From positions 4,836,001-4,900,000 of the forward strand of contig NZ_AP021901.1 of NCBI RefSeq assembly GCF_018325905.1: a DNA stretch of 64,000 bases, in the 5' to 3' direction. The notes below the pieces were generated by a model, which was given only the letters and a program-made list of their open reading frames with translations, was not told the DNA's origin and did no database searches. This document shows positions 18,794-27,634 of this stretch, one piece after another. The position numbers were made by a program, and so were the translations under genes. The stretch is from Pseudomonas sp. St316 (GTDB lineage Bacteria; Pseudomonadota; Gammaproteobacteria; Pseudomonadales; Pseudomonadaceae). The number at the start of each line of letters is the position of its first letter. Positions within the stretch are counted from its first letter, which is position 1.

Positions 18794-19912
18794 TCAGGCC
18801 TGGGTGCCAACTGCCATGGTGTAGGTGTCTGGCCGTTCACGGTCGAAAATCTCGTTGGCCCACAGCATCACGATCATTTCGGTATCGCCGGTATTGGTAA
18901 TGTCATGGGTCCAACCCGGTACCGTTTCGACCACTTGCGGGGTGTCGCCGCCCGTGTGGAGCTCATAGAACTCACCGCTGACGATATGCCGGAAACGGAA
19001 GCAGGCCTGCCCCTTGATGACCAGGAACTTCTCGGTCTTGCTGTGATGGTAATGCCCTCCCCGCGTGATACCGGGATGGGCAGTGAAGTAGGAGAACTGA
19101 CCCGCGTCCGGGGTCTTGAGCATTTCGACGAAGACGCCCCGCGAATCACCATGCTTGGGCAATTCGTAGGTAAATACTTCAGGGGGGAAATAGCTTAGAT
19201 AAGTCGAATACAGCGCGCGGACCAAACCGGTTCCGACCCGTTCGGTCACCATGGTTTCCCGGCTGCGCTTGAACGCCTGCAATTGATCCGCCAGCGCCCC
19301 GACCGTAGTGTCGTAGACCGGCTGGACGTCCTGGTAGGGGCCAGGCGCGGCATTGCCATCCATCACGTCGATGAAGCTTTTGACCACATCATCGATATAC
19401 ACCAACTGCAATGGAGCAGCCGGGTTATTGAGGGTGATCGGCAAGTCACGAACGATGTTATGGCAGAACGTTGCCACAGCCGAGTTATAGTCCGGCCGGG
19501 CCCATTTCCCGAAAACGTTGGGCAAGCGATAGAGATAGACCGGTGAGCCTTGCTGTTCTGAAAGCTCCAGGAGTGCGCGTTCCGCGCCCCGCTTGCTCGT
19601 TCCATAAGGGTTGTCCACCTCGGCCTGTATGGACGAGGTGTAGATCACGGGAATTGACCGACCGGTGGCCTTGATGGCGGCGCACAACGTCGCGGTCAGG
19701 CCGCTATTACCTTCGCTGAATTCTTCCACACGCTGCGGGCGATTGACGCCGGCCAGGTGAAATACGAAGTCCACACCCTCCAGGTTCGACAACAAGTCGC
19801 AAGCGGCCTGTTCACGACCGAATCGGACCACTTGGACGTCTCGGCGCTCCTGCAGGTGTGCAACAAGGTTTTTGCCGACGAAGCCGTTGGCGCCGGTAAC
19901 AAGGACTTTCAT
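18794..19912 (-). CDS. fnlB: Bifunctional reductase/epimerase FnlB/WbjC (CapF-like)
   Basis: Second enzyme of UDP-L-FucNAc synthesis, 372 residues. It has an N-terminal SDR domain (TGANGFVGKNLVAHL; TSSIQAE...YGTSK) and, from about residue 250, a cupin domain with the metal-site pattern GHYHHSKTEKFLVIKG and an H further on. In CapF the cupin does C3 epimerisation and the SDR does the NADPH reduction. Both halves are complete here. GAGTGAGG lies just before the ATG at 19912, and the GTG at 19921 overlapping the fnlA stop is a less likely start. Confidence 0.93.
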   Translation of the reverse strand: MKVLVTGANGFVGKNLVAHLQERRDVQVVRFGREQAACDLLSNLEGVDFVFHLAGVNRPQRVEEFSEGNSGLTATLCAAIKATGRSIPVIYTSSIQAEVDNPYGTSKRGAERALLELSEQQGSPVYLYRLPNVFGKWARPDYNSAVATFCHNIVRDLPITLNNPAAPLQLVYIDDVVKSFIDVMDGNAAPGPYQDVQPVYDTTVGALADQLQAFKRSRETMVTERVGTGLVRALYSTYLSYFPPEVFTYELPKHGDSRGVFVEMLKTPDAGQFSYFTAHPGITRGGHYHHSKTEKFLVIKGQACFRFRHIVSGEFYELHTGGDTPQVVETVPGWTHDITNTGDTEMIVMLWANEIFDRERPDTYTMAVGTQA

Positions 19913-19917
19913 AGGCC

Positions 19918-20952
19918 TCACTCCTCTGGAGTGGCATGCTCGCCACGCTGGATGGCCCGCATGAATTCCAACTTCAATAGCAACTTCTGCATGCCTTCGA
20001 CGTCCAGGCGCTCAGTGTTATGCGAGTTGTAATCCTCGGTGTGGGAAATTTTCTCCTCGCCTTGCTCGACGAACTTGCTGTAGTTCAAGTCGCGCAAGTC
20101 CGGCGGAACACGGAAATAGTCGCCCATGTCTTGCGCACAGGCCATTTCCTCGCGGCTGAGCAACGCCTCGTAAAGCTTCTCGCCGTGGCGCGTGCCGATG
20201 ATCTGGATAGGGTGGTCGGGCAGTCCGAGCATCGCCGTCAGCGCTTGCGCCAGGGTTTCCACAGTAGCTGCAGGCGCTTTCTGGACAAAGAGATCGCCGT
20301 TGTTGCCATGTTCGAAGGCATAGAGCACCAGGTCCACGGCGTCGGACAGGGTCATCATGAACCGGGTCATGTTCGGGTCGGTGATCGACAGCGACTTGCC
20401 TTCACGAATCTGCTCGACGAACAGCGGAATGACCGAACCTCGGGAAGCCATGACGTTGCCATAGCGTGTACCGCAGATAACCGTCTTGCTCTCGTCGACG
20501 TTACGCGACTTGGCGACCATGACCTTTTCCATCATGGCCTTGGAAATACCCATGGCATTGATGGGGTACACAGCCTTGTCGGTACTCAGGCAAACCACCC
20601 GCCGGACACCGTTCTGGATAGCCGCCTCTAGCACGTTATCGGTGCCGATAACGTTGGTTTTCACCGCTTCCATGGGATGGAATTCGCAGGACGGAACCTG
20701 CTTGAGGGCCGCGGCATGGAAAATATAGTCAACACCGCGGGTGGCGTTCAGCACGCTTTGGTAATCACGCACATCACCGATGTAAAACTTCAGCTTGGCG
20801 TTACTGTAACGCTTGCGCATGTCGTCCTGTTTTTTCTCATCACGGCTGAAAATGCGTATCTCAGCGATGTCGGTATCCAGGAACCGTTTGAGCACTGCAT
20901 TACCGAAAGAACCAGTACCGCCGGTAATAAGAAGTTTTTTGCCGTTGAACAT
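19918..20952 (-). CDS. fnlA: UDP-GlcNAc 4,6-dehydratase/5-epimerase FnlA/WbjB (CapE-like)
   Basis: First enzyme of the UDP-L-FucNAc path, 344 residues. The fold TGGTGSFGNAVLKRFL opens the protein. The active site shows LSTDKAVYPINAMGISKAMM, with the Met replacement known for CapE/FlaA1-type dehydratases. RYGNVMASRGSVIPLF and TRFMMTLSDAVDLV are typical of the WbjB/CapE group. It lies 31 bp downstream of hisF2 and overlaps no neighbour except the possible GTG start of fnlB. Confidence 0.94.
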   Translation of the reverse strand: MFNGKKLLITGGTGSFGNAVLKRFLDTDIAEIRIFSRDEKKQDDMRKRYSNAKLKFYIGDVRDYQSVLNATRGVDYIFHAAALKQVPSCEFHPMEAVKTNVIGTDNVLEAAIQNGVRRVVCLSTDKAVYPINAMGISKAMMEKVMVAKSRNVDESKTVICGTRYGNVMASRGSVIPLFVEQIREGKSLSITDPNMTRFMMTLSDAVDLVLYAFEHGNNGDLFVQKAPAATVETLAQALTAMLGLPDHPIQIIGTRHGEKLYEALLSREEMACAQDMGDYFRVPPDLRDLNYSKFVEQGEEKISHTEDYNSHNTERLDVEGMQKLLLKLEFMRAIQRGEHATPEE

Positions 20953-20983
20953 AGGATCTGACCCTTGCCGCGAACCCGCAGAA

Positions 20984-21766
20984 TTAACGGGCTCGTAGAG
21001 CTGAATAAATAATGTCGTCTTTCTGCTGGGGACTCGGGTAGCTGATCAACACGGCCCGGTATGCACCCTTGAACACAAAGAAGCTGCCTGCCGCCACACC
21101 GACTACGCCACAAGCCATCACGACGCCGCGCATGTCCTCAAGCGAACCGCCGCCGCCCAGGATGGTAATGGGGATGCGCACGGCCTCCCGAAGCTTGACG
21201 GCCAACTCGATATTGTAGCCTTTCATCCTGCCGTCGTTTTCAATGGAATTGAGCACGATTTCTCCGGCTCCGAGCCTTTCAAACTCTTGAGCCGCTTCCA
21301 GGACGCTGCGCTTGGTGTTTCGCGTGCCGTTGTGCGTCCAGACCTCCTGCTGTTTACTCAACAGGCGGGTTTTATGGTCCAGGACAACGACAACGCTCTG
21401 GCTGCCGATTTCTTCAGCGATCTGACTGATCAACTGAGGGGTCTCGAAAGCTGCCGAACTGATGGCTACCTTCTCGACACCCAGCGCAATAATATCCTTG
21501 GCTTGCTGTGCGGTACGAATGCCCCCGCCATAGCACAAAGGCATGCGACACTCCGCAGCCAGTTTGGCAATCTGAGCGTAATTGGGTTCGACAGCATTCA
21601 CCGTGGCGTCGATGTCGATCACGATCAATTCGTCGGCTTCTTTCTCGTTGAAAATCTTCACCGCATTGATCGGGTCCCCGACGTACTTGGGGTCCTTGAA
21701 CTTCACTGTCTTCACCAGCCCGCCGTCTTGAATCAGCAAGCAAGGAATGATCCTGGGTCTCAACAT
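20984..21766 (-). CDS. hisF2: HisF2, cyclase-like partner of the sugar amidotransferase
   Basis: A 260-residue TIM barrel related to HisF (MLRPRIIPCLLIQDGGLVKT; LDHKTRL; GGGGSLEDM). It is not the histidine-pathway HisF, which sits with other his genes. In Pseudomonas O-antigen loci HisH2 releases ammonia from glutamine and HisF2 channels it to a WbpG/LfnA-type amidotransferase that turns an N-acetyl group into an acetamidino group. It is coupled to hisH2, the ATG falling one base after the hisH2 stop. Confidence 0.92.
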   Translation of the reverse strand: MLRPRIIPCLLIQDGGLVKTVKFKDPKYVGDPINAVKIFNEKEADELIVIDIDATVNAVEPNYAQIAKLAAECRMPLCYGGGIRTAQQAKDIIALGVEKVAISSAAFETPQLISQIAEEIGSQSVVVVLDHKTRLLSKQQEVWTHNGTRNTKRSVLEAAQEFERLGAGEIVLNSIENDGRMKGYNIELAVKLREAVRIPITILGGGGSLEDMRGVVMACGVVGVAAGSFFVFKGAYRAVLISYPSPQQKDDIIYSALRAR

Positions 21767-21767
21767 G

Positions 21768-22382
21768 TCATAGTTCCGCGAAGTTTTTCAGCAATCCGAC
21801 GCCGAAATGGTGGCTTTTTTCAGGGTGAAACTGGACGCCATACACATTCTCAGCGTGCACGGCACAGCTGAACGCCAAGCCGTAGGAGGATGTTGCATCG
21901 CTGTGCCGGCCCTCTTCGCATTCAAAGAAAAACGAATGCAGGAAGTAAAAGCGCGCATCGTTCTCAAAGCCCTTGAACAACGCGGAATTCTCAGCCGGAC
22001 TGACATCGTTCCAGCCCATGTGTGGCAAGGGTAACTCAGTCAGGCTTGGAACAGATTTGAAAGACCGAACGCAACCGGGTACCCAGCCAAGCCCAGGCAT
22101 AGAGCCTTCGTCGCTGCGATTTGCCAGTATTTGCATGCCCACGCACACACCCAGCACCGGGACCTTGTGCCCCAGAACCAATTCTTCCAGGGTGGGACGC
22201 ATGCCCGAGGCATCAAGCCGCTGAACGGCATGGTCGAACGCACCGACCCCAGGAAGGATCAACTTGGTCGCACCGTCCAATTGCGCAGCCGTTTGAGCGA
22301 CTGCAACCGGGATGTGCAAACGTCGATAAACGTTCACGAAAGCCTGGATATTCCCCAGGCCATAATCAATGATGGTAATCAT
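21768..22382 (-). CDS. hisH2: HisH2, glutaminase subunit of the sugar amidotransferase
   Basis: Class I glutamine amidotransferase of 204 residues. The catalytic Cys is in LGVCVGMQIL and the His-Glu pair in VQFHPEKSHHFG; the oxyanion region is LPGVGAFDHAV. It should supply ammonia to HisF2 and the LfnA-type enzyme. Its ATG overlaps the stop codon of the downstream half of that gene by four bases, so the operon architecture of the amidination set is intact even though the amidotransferase frame is broken. Confidence 0.92.
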   Translation of the reverse strand: MITIIDYGLGNIQAFVNVYRRLHIPVAVAQTAAQLDGATKLILPGVGAFDHAVQRLDASGMRPTLEELVLGHKVPVLGVCVGMQILANRSDEGSMPGLGWVPGCVRSFKSVPSLTELPLPHMGWNDVSPAENSALFKGFENDARFYFLHSFFFECEEGRHSDATSSYGLAFSCAVHAENVYGVQFHPEKSHHFGVGLLKNFAEL

Positions 22383-23523
22383 CTGAACAGTCGTCTTTCC
22401 AATCCGATTGCACTGAGTATCCGGGCACCTATTCCGATCAGGAAATGCTTGTTCTTGTAATCACGGAAGGTCTTATTTTCGCCATCGAAAATGCTCTGAA
22501 GCTCAGGCACAGTCAAGTCCAACTTGTGCGCGACATACTCAAACTCGGACTTCAGGAAATTCTCATCCAACTCGGGCTTGGCGATACGTTCAATGGCGGC
22601 TTCACGGGTCATCTGCCCGGTCATGATAAGGCTGGAGAAATGAGCCCGGCGCTTCTCATAGCCAAACTTGCGCGGCATCCAATAATCTTCGTAGAAGCGC
22701 GTAAACCTGGACTCATGATGCTTGTGTTGAAAACGTTTCCAGCCAAACAAACGTTCCAATGTATCTTCCGCATCGCTCTTTATATAAGGCAACAGGTTCA
22801 ACGGTCGTACAACCTGCATACCCAAGACGTAGCGATAGTAAATCTTGTAGGACAATATATCGATCAGCGGGAACGTCTTGAGTTTGCGCGAGCCGAATTT
22901 GCCGTGAATGTCATTGATCAGTATTTTATCGATTCCCGGGTAGGCCCCCATTCCTCCGGCTCACGGCAGCACTCCGTAGAGTAGTTAGCGCCCGTCAGCA
23001 CATACTTTATCTTGTTGGCCTTTGCAAACCGATAAAGCCCCGAAAAAAATGCAGCATCTTGTGGAATGTCCTGATCTGGAATTTGCGCTTTCAGAAAAGC
23101 CACTTGCAAACTCTTCATTTCCTCCCAGTTGACCACGTCGGTATATAGCTCCAAGCCAAGACCATCAACCAGCTTTTCGATATTACCGACGGCCTGGTCG
23201 GTATTCCAACCGGCATCGACATGAAACAGGAGCGGTCGCAAGCCCATGATTTCTTTAGCGACATAGCACAGATAGGAGCTGTCAAGACCGCCGCTGATGC
23301 CAATGATGCAGTCAAAATCGCGCCCCACGCCGTCAGCTTTAATCTTGTCAGCCAGCGCTTTTAGCTCAGCCTGGCCACGCCCATCGGTGTTCCAACTGGG
23401 CTTGATAACCTTCTCGAAATTATTGCAATACTCGCAAACACCCTGCTCGTCAAAGCTTAGATTAGGATCACTCGTATCCATAATACATCTTGAGCAGATA
23501 GTGTATTTCCCAGCGATCCTCAT
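22379..23523 (-). pseudogene. lfnA: N-acetyl sugar amidotransferase (WbpG/LfnA/PseA family), split by a frameshift
   Basis: PP-loop amidotransferase that with HisH2-HisF2 makes an acetamidino sugar. The N-terminal part (start 23523) has zinc-type cysteines (CSRCIMD...CEYC), the ATP loop SGGLDSSY and ANYSTECCREPEEWG, then runs out of frame and stops at 22918. The rest (PGIDKILINDIHGKFG to the end at 22379) continues in another frame. The break falls at five G's (22945-22949 on the other strand). One added or two removed bases restore about 380 residues; removal of two gives a W-A-Y spacing like the family's W-x-Y. It may be a true null allele, a slippage-controlled gene or a sequencing error. 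LfnA (L-FucNAm) fits the fnl neighbours better than WbpG. Confidence 0.82.
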
Positions 23524-23544
23524 CTTCCCCCTCCCATTAAACCG

Positions 23545-24807
23545 TCACTTCGCTGACTGCAGCTTATTAATTATCTTCGACAAAACCGCTTCGTACTCTT
23601 CAGGCTTAATGGCCAAAGGGTGCAAAATCGCCCCTATACCGCTCCCCTCATACTCGGCAACCAGGGTAGATGGGTAGGATATTAACAAATCGACCTTGGG
23701 AAAGAAATCAGCCTGCTCGATCAGATACCACCCCCTCGCCCGGACCTCCCTACTCGGAGACACCGTCGGGTGCGGCTTGTAAAAAAAGTCGATGGTGGAA
23801 TTCGACACCATTTGGTCATACAGAAACAAGTGAAAGTTTTCACATATCGCATGCCCCACTATCAATACGCTGAAATCCGACGACACAGGGGATAGCGAAA
23901 TTCCCGGCTTGAAACACTCAACTTCAAGACCCCGCCTTAGGCTGCCACAAGACAGAATGTGTTTGCGAAACACCTCGGCAGCTCCTTCATTATAAACATA
24001 CAGCTTACTCACACTTCCCAGCCGCGTAGGAATCTTTACGGAAAAAGTAGCTTCCATACTTGTCGAAGATAGCCCGACGAGCGAACCATGCTGAACAATT
24101 GTGAGGCTTGATTGCGCTTTTTTCTTCTCAGCAACTAAGCGATCAACAAGCACCGCCCATCGATCATAATGGTCAGTTATGACAAACTTATGGGAGGGCA
24201 TTTTTTCGATAGCCAAATAAAATGCAATCCATTTGAACGCAGTATAACTTTGCAACCGCCAAATCTTAAAAGCGGATTTATGCCTCATTCGACCAGAAAT
24301 GATAAAAGAAAGTCTTAACGCTTCAGTGCAGTCCCGCCAGGTCAAAAGGGACGAATAATTCAATACCGTCACTTCAGGACTCACTACCAGCCTCTCGCTG
24401 CCTGGGCCTCTAACCAGACAACTGGAATGGCTCAATGCATTAACCGACTCAAGAACGCCCAAGGCCCGTGGAGAAAAAGAAAGTGCCACTGGCATTTCCG
24501 AAGGTAATGCCAAAAAGCCGGCATCAAATTTTTCCTTGCCAATCAACAACCTTAGAAAATCAAACAAAAACCAACACTTATCAAGCCCCATGCGCCACAG
24601 CAAGCTTACAAACTTGATAACAACGCGAGCCGGGACCAAACCTGACCCAATGACACTCCATAGTTTTGCAGGACGCGGTGCATATGCAAGTTGGGAAGGA
24701 TCACAGGCACACAGTGAGTAAACACTCTGGTCGACTGCAATTTCATTTTTCGTGGCGGCGAGGTAATGAGCAATCAACCTCAGCTGCCTGCGCGCTTTAT
24801 TATCCAC
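23545..24807 (-). CDS. Probable glycosyltransferase (candidate nonulosonate transferase)
   Basis: A 420-residue soluble protein I cannot name. The C-terminal half looks like a GT-B donor domain: IVQHGSLVG near the middle, then FYKPHPTVSPS (an HP motif as in polysialyl- and capsule-type transferases) and LLISYPSTLVAEYEGSG. There are no membrane helices or signal peptide. With WbpL and WbuB accounted for, the third sugar (the legionaminic-type acid) lacks a transferase, so this gene is the best candidate; that is inference. The GTG at 24807 overlaps the wzy-like stop by eight bases and has a purine-rich site upstream; the longer frame to 24861 would overlap more. Confidence 0.6.
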   Translation of the reverse strand: MDNKARRQLRLIAHYLAATKNEIAVDQSVYSLCACDPSQLAYAPRPAKLWSVIGSGLVPARVVIKFVSLLWRMGLDKCWFLFDFLRLLIGKEKFDAGFLALPSEMPVALSFSPRALGVLESVNALSHSSCLVRGPGSERLVVSPEVTVLNYSSLLTWRDCTEALRLSFIISGRMRHKSAFKIWRLQSYTAFKWIAFYLAIEKMPSHKFVITDHYDRWAVLVDRLVAEKKKAQSSLTIVQHGSLVGLSSTSMEATFSVKIPTRLGSVSKLYVYNEGAAEVFRKHILSCGSLRRGLEVECFKPGISLSPVSSDFSVLIVGHAICENFHLFLYDQMVSNSTIDFFYKPHPTVSPSREVRARGWYLIEQADFFPKVDLLISYPSTLVAEYEGSGIGAILHPLAIKPEEYEAVLSKIINKLQSAK

Positions 24808-25495
24808 GCTTCTTATTCTCCCTTGACTCCCTAAATACAAAAAACACCCCCATCGAAACAAGAGACAACTGATTATTTGGGAAAGAATTCAGAGTATTTT
24901 TGAAAAACGCACAAACAAGGCAATACAAAAAAACCATTTTGAAAGACGTATCGATCTCGCTATCCAAGCGAGCTTTAAAAATAAAAACCAGGAACACCAG
25001 GAAACACATGAAACCAAGAAGGCCCATTGAATTCATCAGGGTGAAGTAGGCACTTTCGCTTACCAGCCCCAGCCTTGCACCATCGGAATCCGCTAGGAAA
25101 TAGGTTAAATCAGAACCTTGCACAAACTCAAAATAGCGCTCAAACCTTATGAGTGCGCTGTCGAAATTCAGCATCCTTTCGGGGGCATAGAACTCCCCCA
25201 TCACCATAAAATACATGCCGCCACAGAACAGCAGGAAAAGTCCCACCCCGAGGCCTGCAATAAGTTCTAGATCAACGCTTCTTATTTCAGTCAGACAATA
25301 AAAACCGAGGACCATCACCAGTGCCATCCACACGGTTCGCGACCCGCTCATGCAGAAGCCGTAGAAAATCGGAACAAAAAAGACTGCTCGCAACGTTATC
25401 GACGCTTTGTAACCCGCAAATAAAACCAGCGTAATAAAAAAAAATGACAGCCTTGCATTGCCTGTGTCCTGTAGTGCTCGGTTAGGCTTTAGCAT
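24800..25495 (-). CDS. wzy: Short O-antigen polymerase-like membrane protein (Wzy C-terminal half)
   Basis: A 231-residue protein with about six hydrophobic helices. MSGSRTVWMALVMVLGF and SAYFTLMNSMGLLGFMCFLV resemble the C-terminal half of Wzy polymerases, with the large periplasmic loop between. Usual Wzy proteins have about 400 residues and 10-14 helices, so an N-terminal half seems missing. There is no room for it upstream, since wzx occupies the adjoining bases and overlaps the start. AAGGA lies eight bases before the ATG at 25495, so the short form is probably translated. It is either a deletion relic or a genuinely compact polymerase. Confidence 0.62.
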   Translation of the reverse strand: MLKPNRALQDTGNARLSFFFITLVLFAGYKASITLRAVFFVPIFYGFCMSGSRTVWMALVMVLGFYCLTEIRSVDLELIAGLGVGLFLLFCGGMYFMVMGEFYAPERMLNFDSALIRFERYFEFVQGSDLTYFLADSDGARLGLVSESAYFTLMNSMGLLGFMCFLVFLVFIFKARLDSEIDTSFKMVFLYCLVCAFFKNTLNSFPNNQLSLVSMGVFFVFRESRENKKRG

Positions 25496-26765
25496 CACCA
25501 CCGTCCTTCTTAATCAAGCGAAAGCCAAAAACATAAGCCAAGGATTTCCATATGAATATCATTGCAAAAGCATTACACATCCCCCAGAGCACAGCCGACA
25601 CCCCATCGAGGTCCGCCATGCGCATTGCAAAATAAGACACAAGAAAAACTATCAACCCGCCGACCTGACTAAAAAATATGTGCGAGTCCTTATGAAGTGC
25701 GTACAGCCCTACATGGGGAATCATGCTGAGGGAATACAGGGCTATTGCTAAAATCAACCACTTCAAAATATAGAAGTATTCCACGTAGACAGCCTTCTCC
25801 AACCATAACGCCATGCCCCAGCCAAACAAGTAGCAGGCAGCAGACAAAAACACGGTAAACCCAATGACATTAAAATTAAGTCCGCGCATATTGACTGAGA
25901 ACTGGTGATAATCCTTGGCCTTGGCGGAGAGAATCAGCTTTGGATAATAAAATACTATTACCGCCGCATCCAAAAACGAAAGCACGGCCGTCGCCATACC
26001 TATGTACAGCACATACGCCCCCAAGACATCCAGACCGGCCACTCGCTCTACCCAGTACCGGTCGATGGTAAAGATCCCACGCATACAAAGACTGGCAATC
26101 AGCAGTGGCCAAACCAGTCTCAGGCCCTTTTTTATCCATAACCAATTCACCGGCTTAAAAAAAGAACTCCCATTGTACGACCTCAACCCCCAAAGACCTA
26201 TAAATAGCGCCAACAGGCATCCCAAAAACCAGAGCGCAAAGACGAAGTTCAGATTGCGTGTGGTGGGTGATAAAAACATGATCAATATGACGAGTAGACA
26301 CCAAATACCACTACGGACGAACAGGACTACACTGGCCAGCATCTGCTGCGAAACAGCGACCAGGACTCTATTGAGCTCTTGCGCCAAATGCTCGACGACC
26401 AGAAGAAAACCGAACCAATAGATATATTCAAATGCGATAAATCCACTCGAAAAAAATATCACCACCACGGGAAAGACAAATAGGTAAGCCAGTGCATAAA
26501 GCACTAGTTGATCCTTAAGATAGCCATATAGCAGGTCTGGATCAGAGCCGATGATCTCTCGCGTGGAATAGTTGTAAAATTCAAACCCAACCAGATAAAT
26601 TGCATACCCAATAGTAGCCGCTACCAGGCCGTAGATGCCTACATCCTTAGCATCAAGATATTTAGCCATAAAAAAAATAAGAGCGAACTTACTAACCAGC
26701 GTAGCCGCCCTTATATTTAAATTGATGAGCCGCTTGATTTTTTCGCGCCCCACCAAAGTCCACAT
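25482..26765 (-). CDS. wzx: O-unit flippase Wzx
   Basis: Polysaccharide translocase of the MOP family, 427 residues with about twelve helices and no soluble domain. RAATLVSKFALIFFMAKYLD near the N-terminus and DRYWVERVAGLDVLGAYVLY in the middle follow the usual Wzx pattern. It should flip the undecaprenyl-linked O unit across the inner membrane. The ATG at 26765 was chosen; a TTG at 26795 would add ten residues but lacks a ribosome site. It overlaps the wzy-like gene by 14 bases. Base composition is clearly more AT-rich than in the flanking housekeeping genes. Confidence 0.87.
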   Translation of the reverse strand: MWTLVGREKIKRLINLNIRAATLVSKFALIFFMAKYLDAKDVGIYGLVAATIGYAIYLVGFEFYNYSTREIIGSDPDLLYGYLKDQLVLYALAYLFVFPVVVIFFSSGFIAFEYIYWFGFLLVVEHLAQELNRVLVAVSQQMLASVVLFVRSGIWCLLVILIMFLSPTTRNLNFVFALWFLGCLLALFIGLWGLRSYNGSSFFKPVNWLWIKKGLRLVWPLLIASLCMRGIFTIDRYWVERVAGLDVLGAYVLYIGMATAVLSFLDAAVIVFYYPKLILSAKAKDYHQFSVNMRGLNFNVIGFTVFLSAACYLFGWGMALWLEKAVYVEYFYILKWLILAIALYSLSMIPHVGLYALHKDSHIFFSQVGGLIVFLVSYFAMRMADLDGVSAVLWGMCNAFAMIFIWKSLAYVFGFRLIKKDGGDAKA

Positions 26766-26880
26766 TCTATTTAACAACCGAATCAACGCTCCCAAGCAAT
26801 AACGGCGACGCTACTTTTACACAGCATCAATCGCAAACGATGTATAGCCCATTTATGATGGCAACACATCCGCCTCGACA

Positions 26881-27582
26881 TTAAGCGTCCAATTCCTTGT
26901 TCAGATTTTCATCATGGACAAACATCTCAGCCATTTTAAAATCGTAGATATCATCCACATCAACAGCACGCATGCGTGGAATCACAACGGACTTCAATCG
27001 TCCACCAAACAACCCTGTTGATGCCTTGATGTAGGACGGCCGCGTCACATAAGCAACCCCTGTCATATCATAGGCAGCCGGAGCATCCTGACGGCGCGTA
27101 ATGGTGCCGTCTCCGCACACAAGCTTACTGAACCCAGCGTCATCCCGAATCAACATTGCAAAATATGGGTTTGTTGCCGCCGGAGTCACCGTCACGACAA
27201 CATCGGCGTCCTCAATTGAATCCAGACATTTGCGCACGTCACTGGCATTTCGCAATGGACTGGTAGCGGGAAGGCTCAAGAAAATATCAAATCGATCACC
27301 GCGCTGTTCCAACGTTTCGATCGCATGCTGCCAGGATTTCCACTCTGCTGATGTGTCCGCCGCCAAGTGCTCTGGCCGCTCAATCACTTCTGCGCCGTAT
27401 TGCTTCGCAACGGCCGCTATCTGGGAACAATCTGTTGAAACAAATACTTTTTCTATGCGGTCCACCTGCTTGGCCACTTTTATTGAATAGGCCAGTAAAG
27501 GTTGACCCGCCAGGTCCCTGATATTCTTACCAGGCAGGCCTTTGGAACCGCCTCTGGCAAATATAAAAGCATACGTTTTCAT
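26881..27582 (-). CDS. legF: CMP-legionaminic acid-type cytidylyltransferase LegF (NeuA-like)
   Basis: Activates the nonulosonic acid as its CMP derivative. It has 233 residues; the nucleotide-binding start FIFARGGSKGLPGKNIRDLA and FVSTDCSQIAAVAKQYGA, LSLPATSPLRNASDV and MRAVDVDDIYDF are typical of NeuA/LegF. The ATG at 27582 (MKTYAF) fits the family start; an upstream start at 27597 would only add MGTNF. It is the last enzyme of the leg set and lies 115 bp from wzx. Confidence 0.92.
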   Translation of the reverse strand: MKTYAFIFARGGSKGLPGKNIRDLAGQPLLAYSIKVAKQVDRIEKVFVSTDCSQIAAVAKQYGAEVIERPEHLAADTSAEWKSWQHAIETLEQRGDRFDIFLSLPATSPLRNASDVRKCLDSIEDADVVVTVTPAATNPYFAMLIRDDAGFSKLVCGDGTITRRQDAPAAYDMTGVAYVTRPSYIKASTGLFGGRLKSVVIPRMRAVDVDDIYDFKMAEMFVHDENLNKELDA

Positions 27583-27634
27583 GAAATTGGTTCCCAACGA
27601 TCAGAAGTTCAAAAAAAATCAAAAATGCAGAAAT

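Noticed and set aside
20984..22382. Part of the histidine operon
   Set aside because: HisH/HisF here sit between an amidotransferase and fnl genes, the known O-antigen arrangement, and no other early his genes are present.
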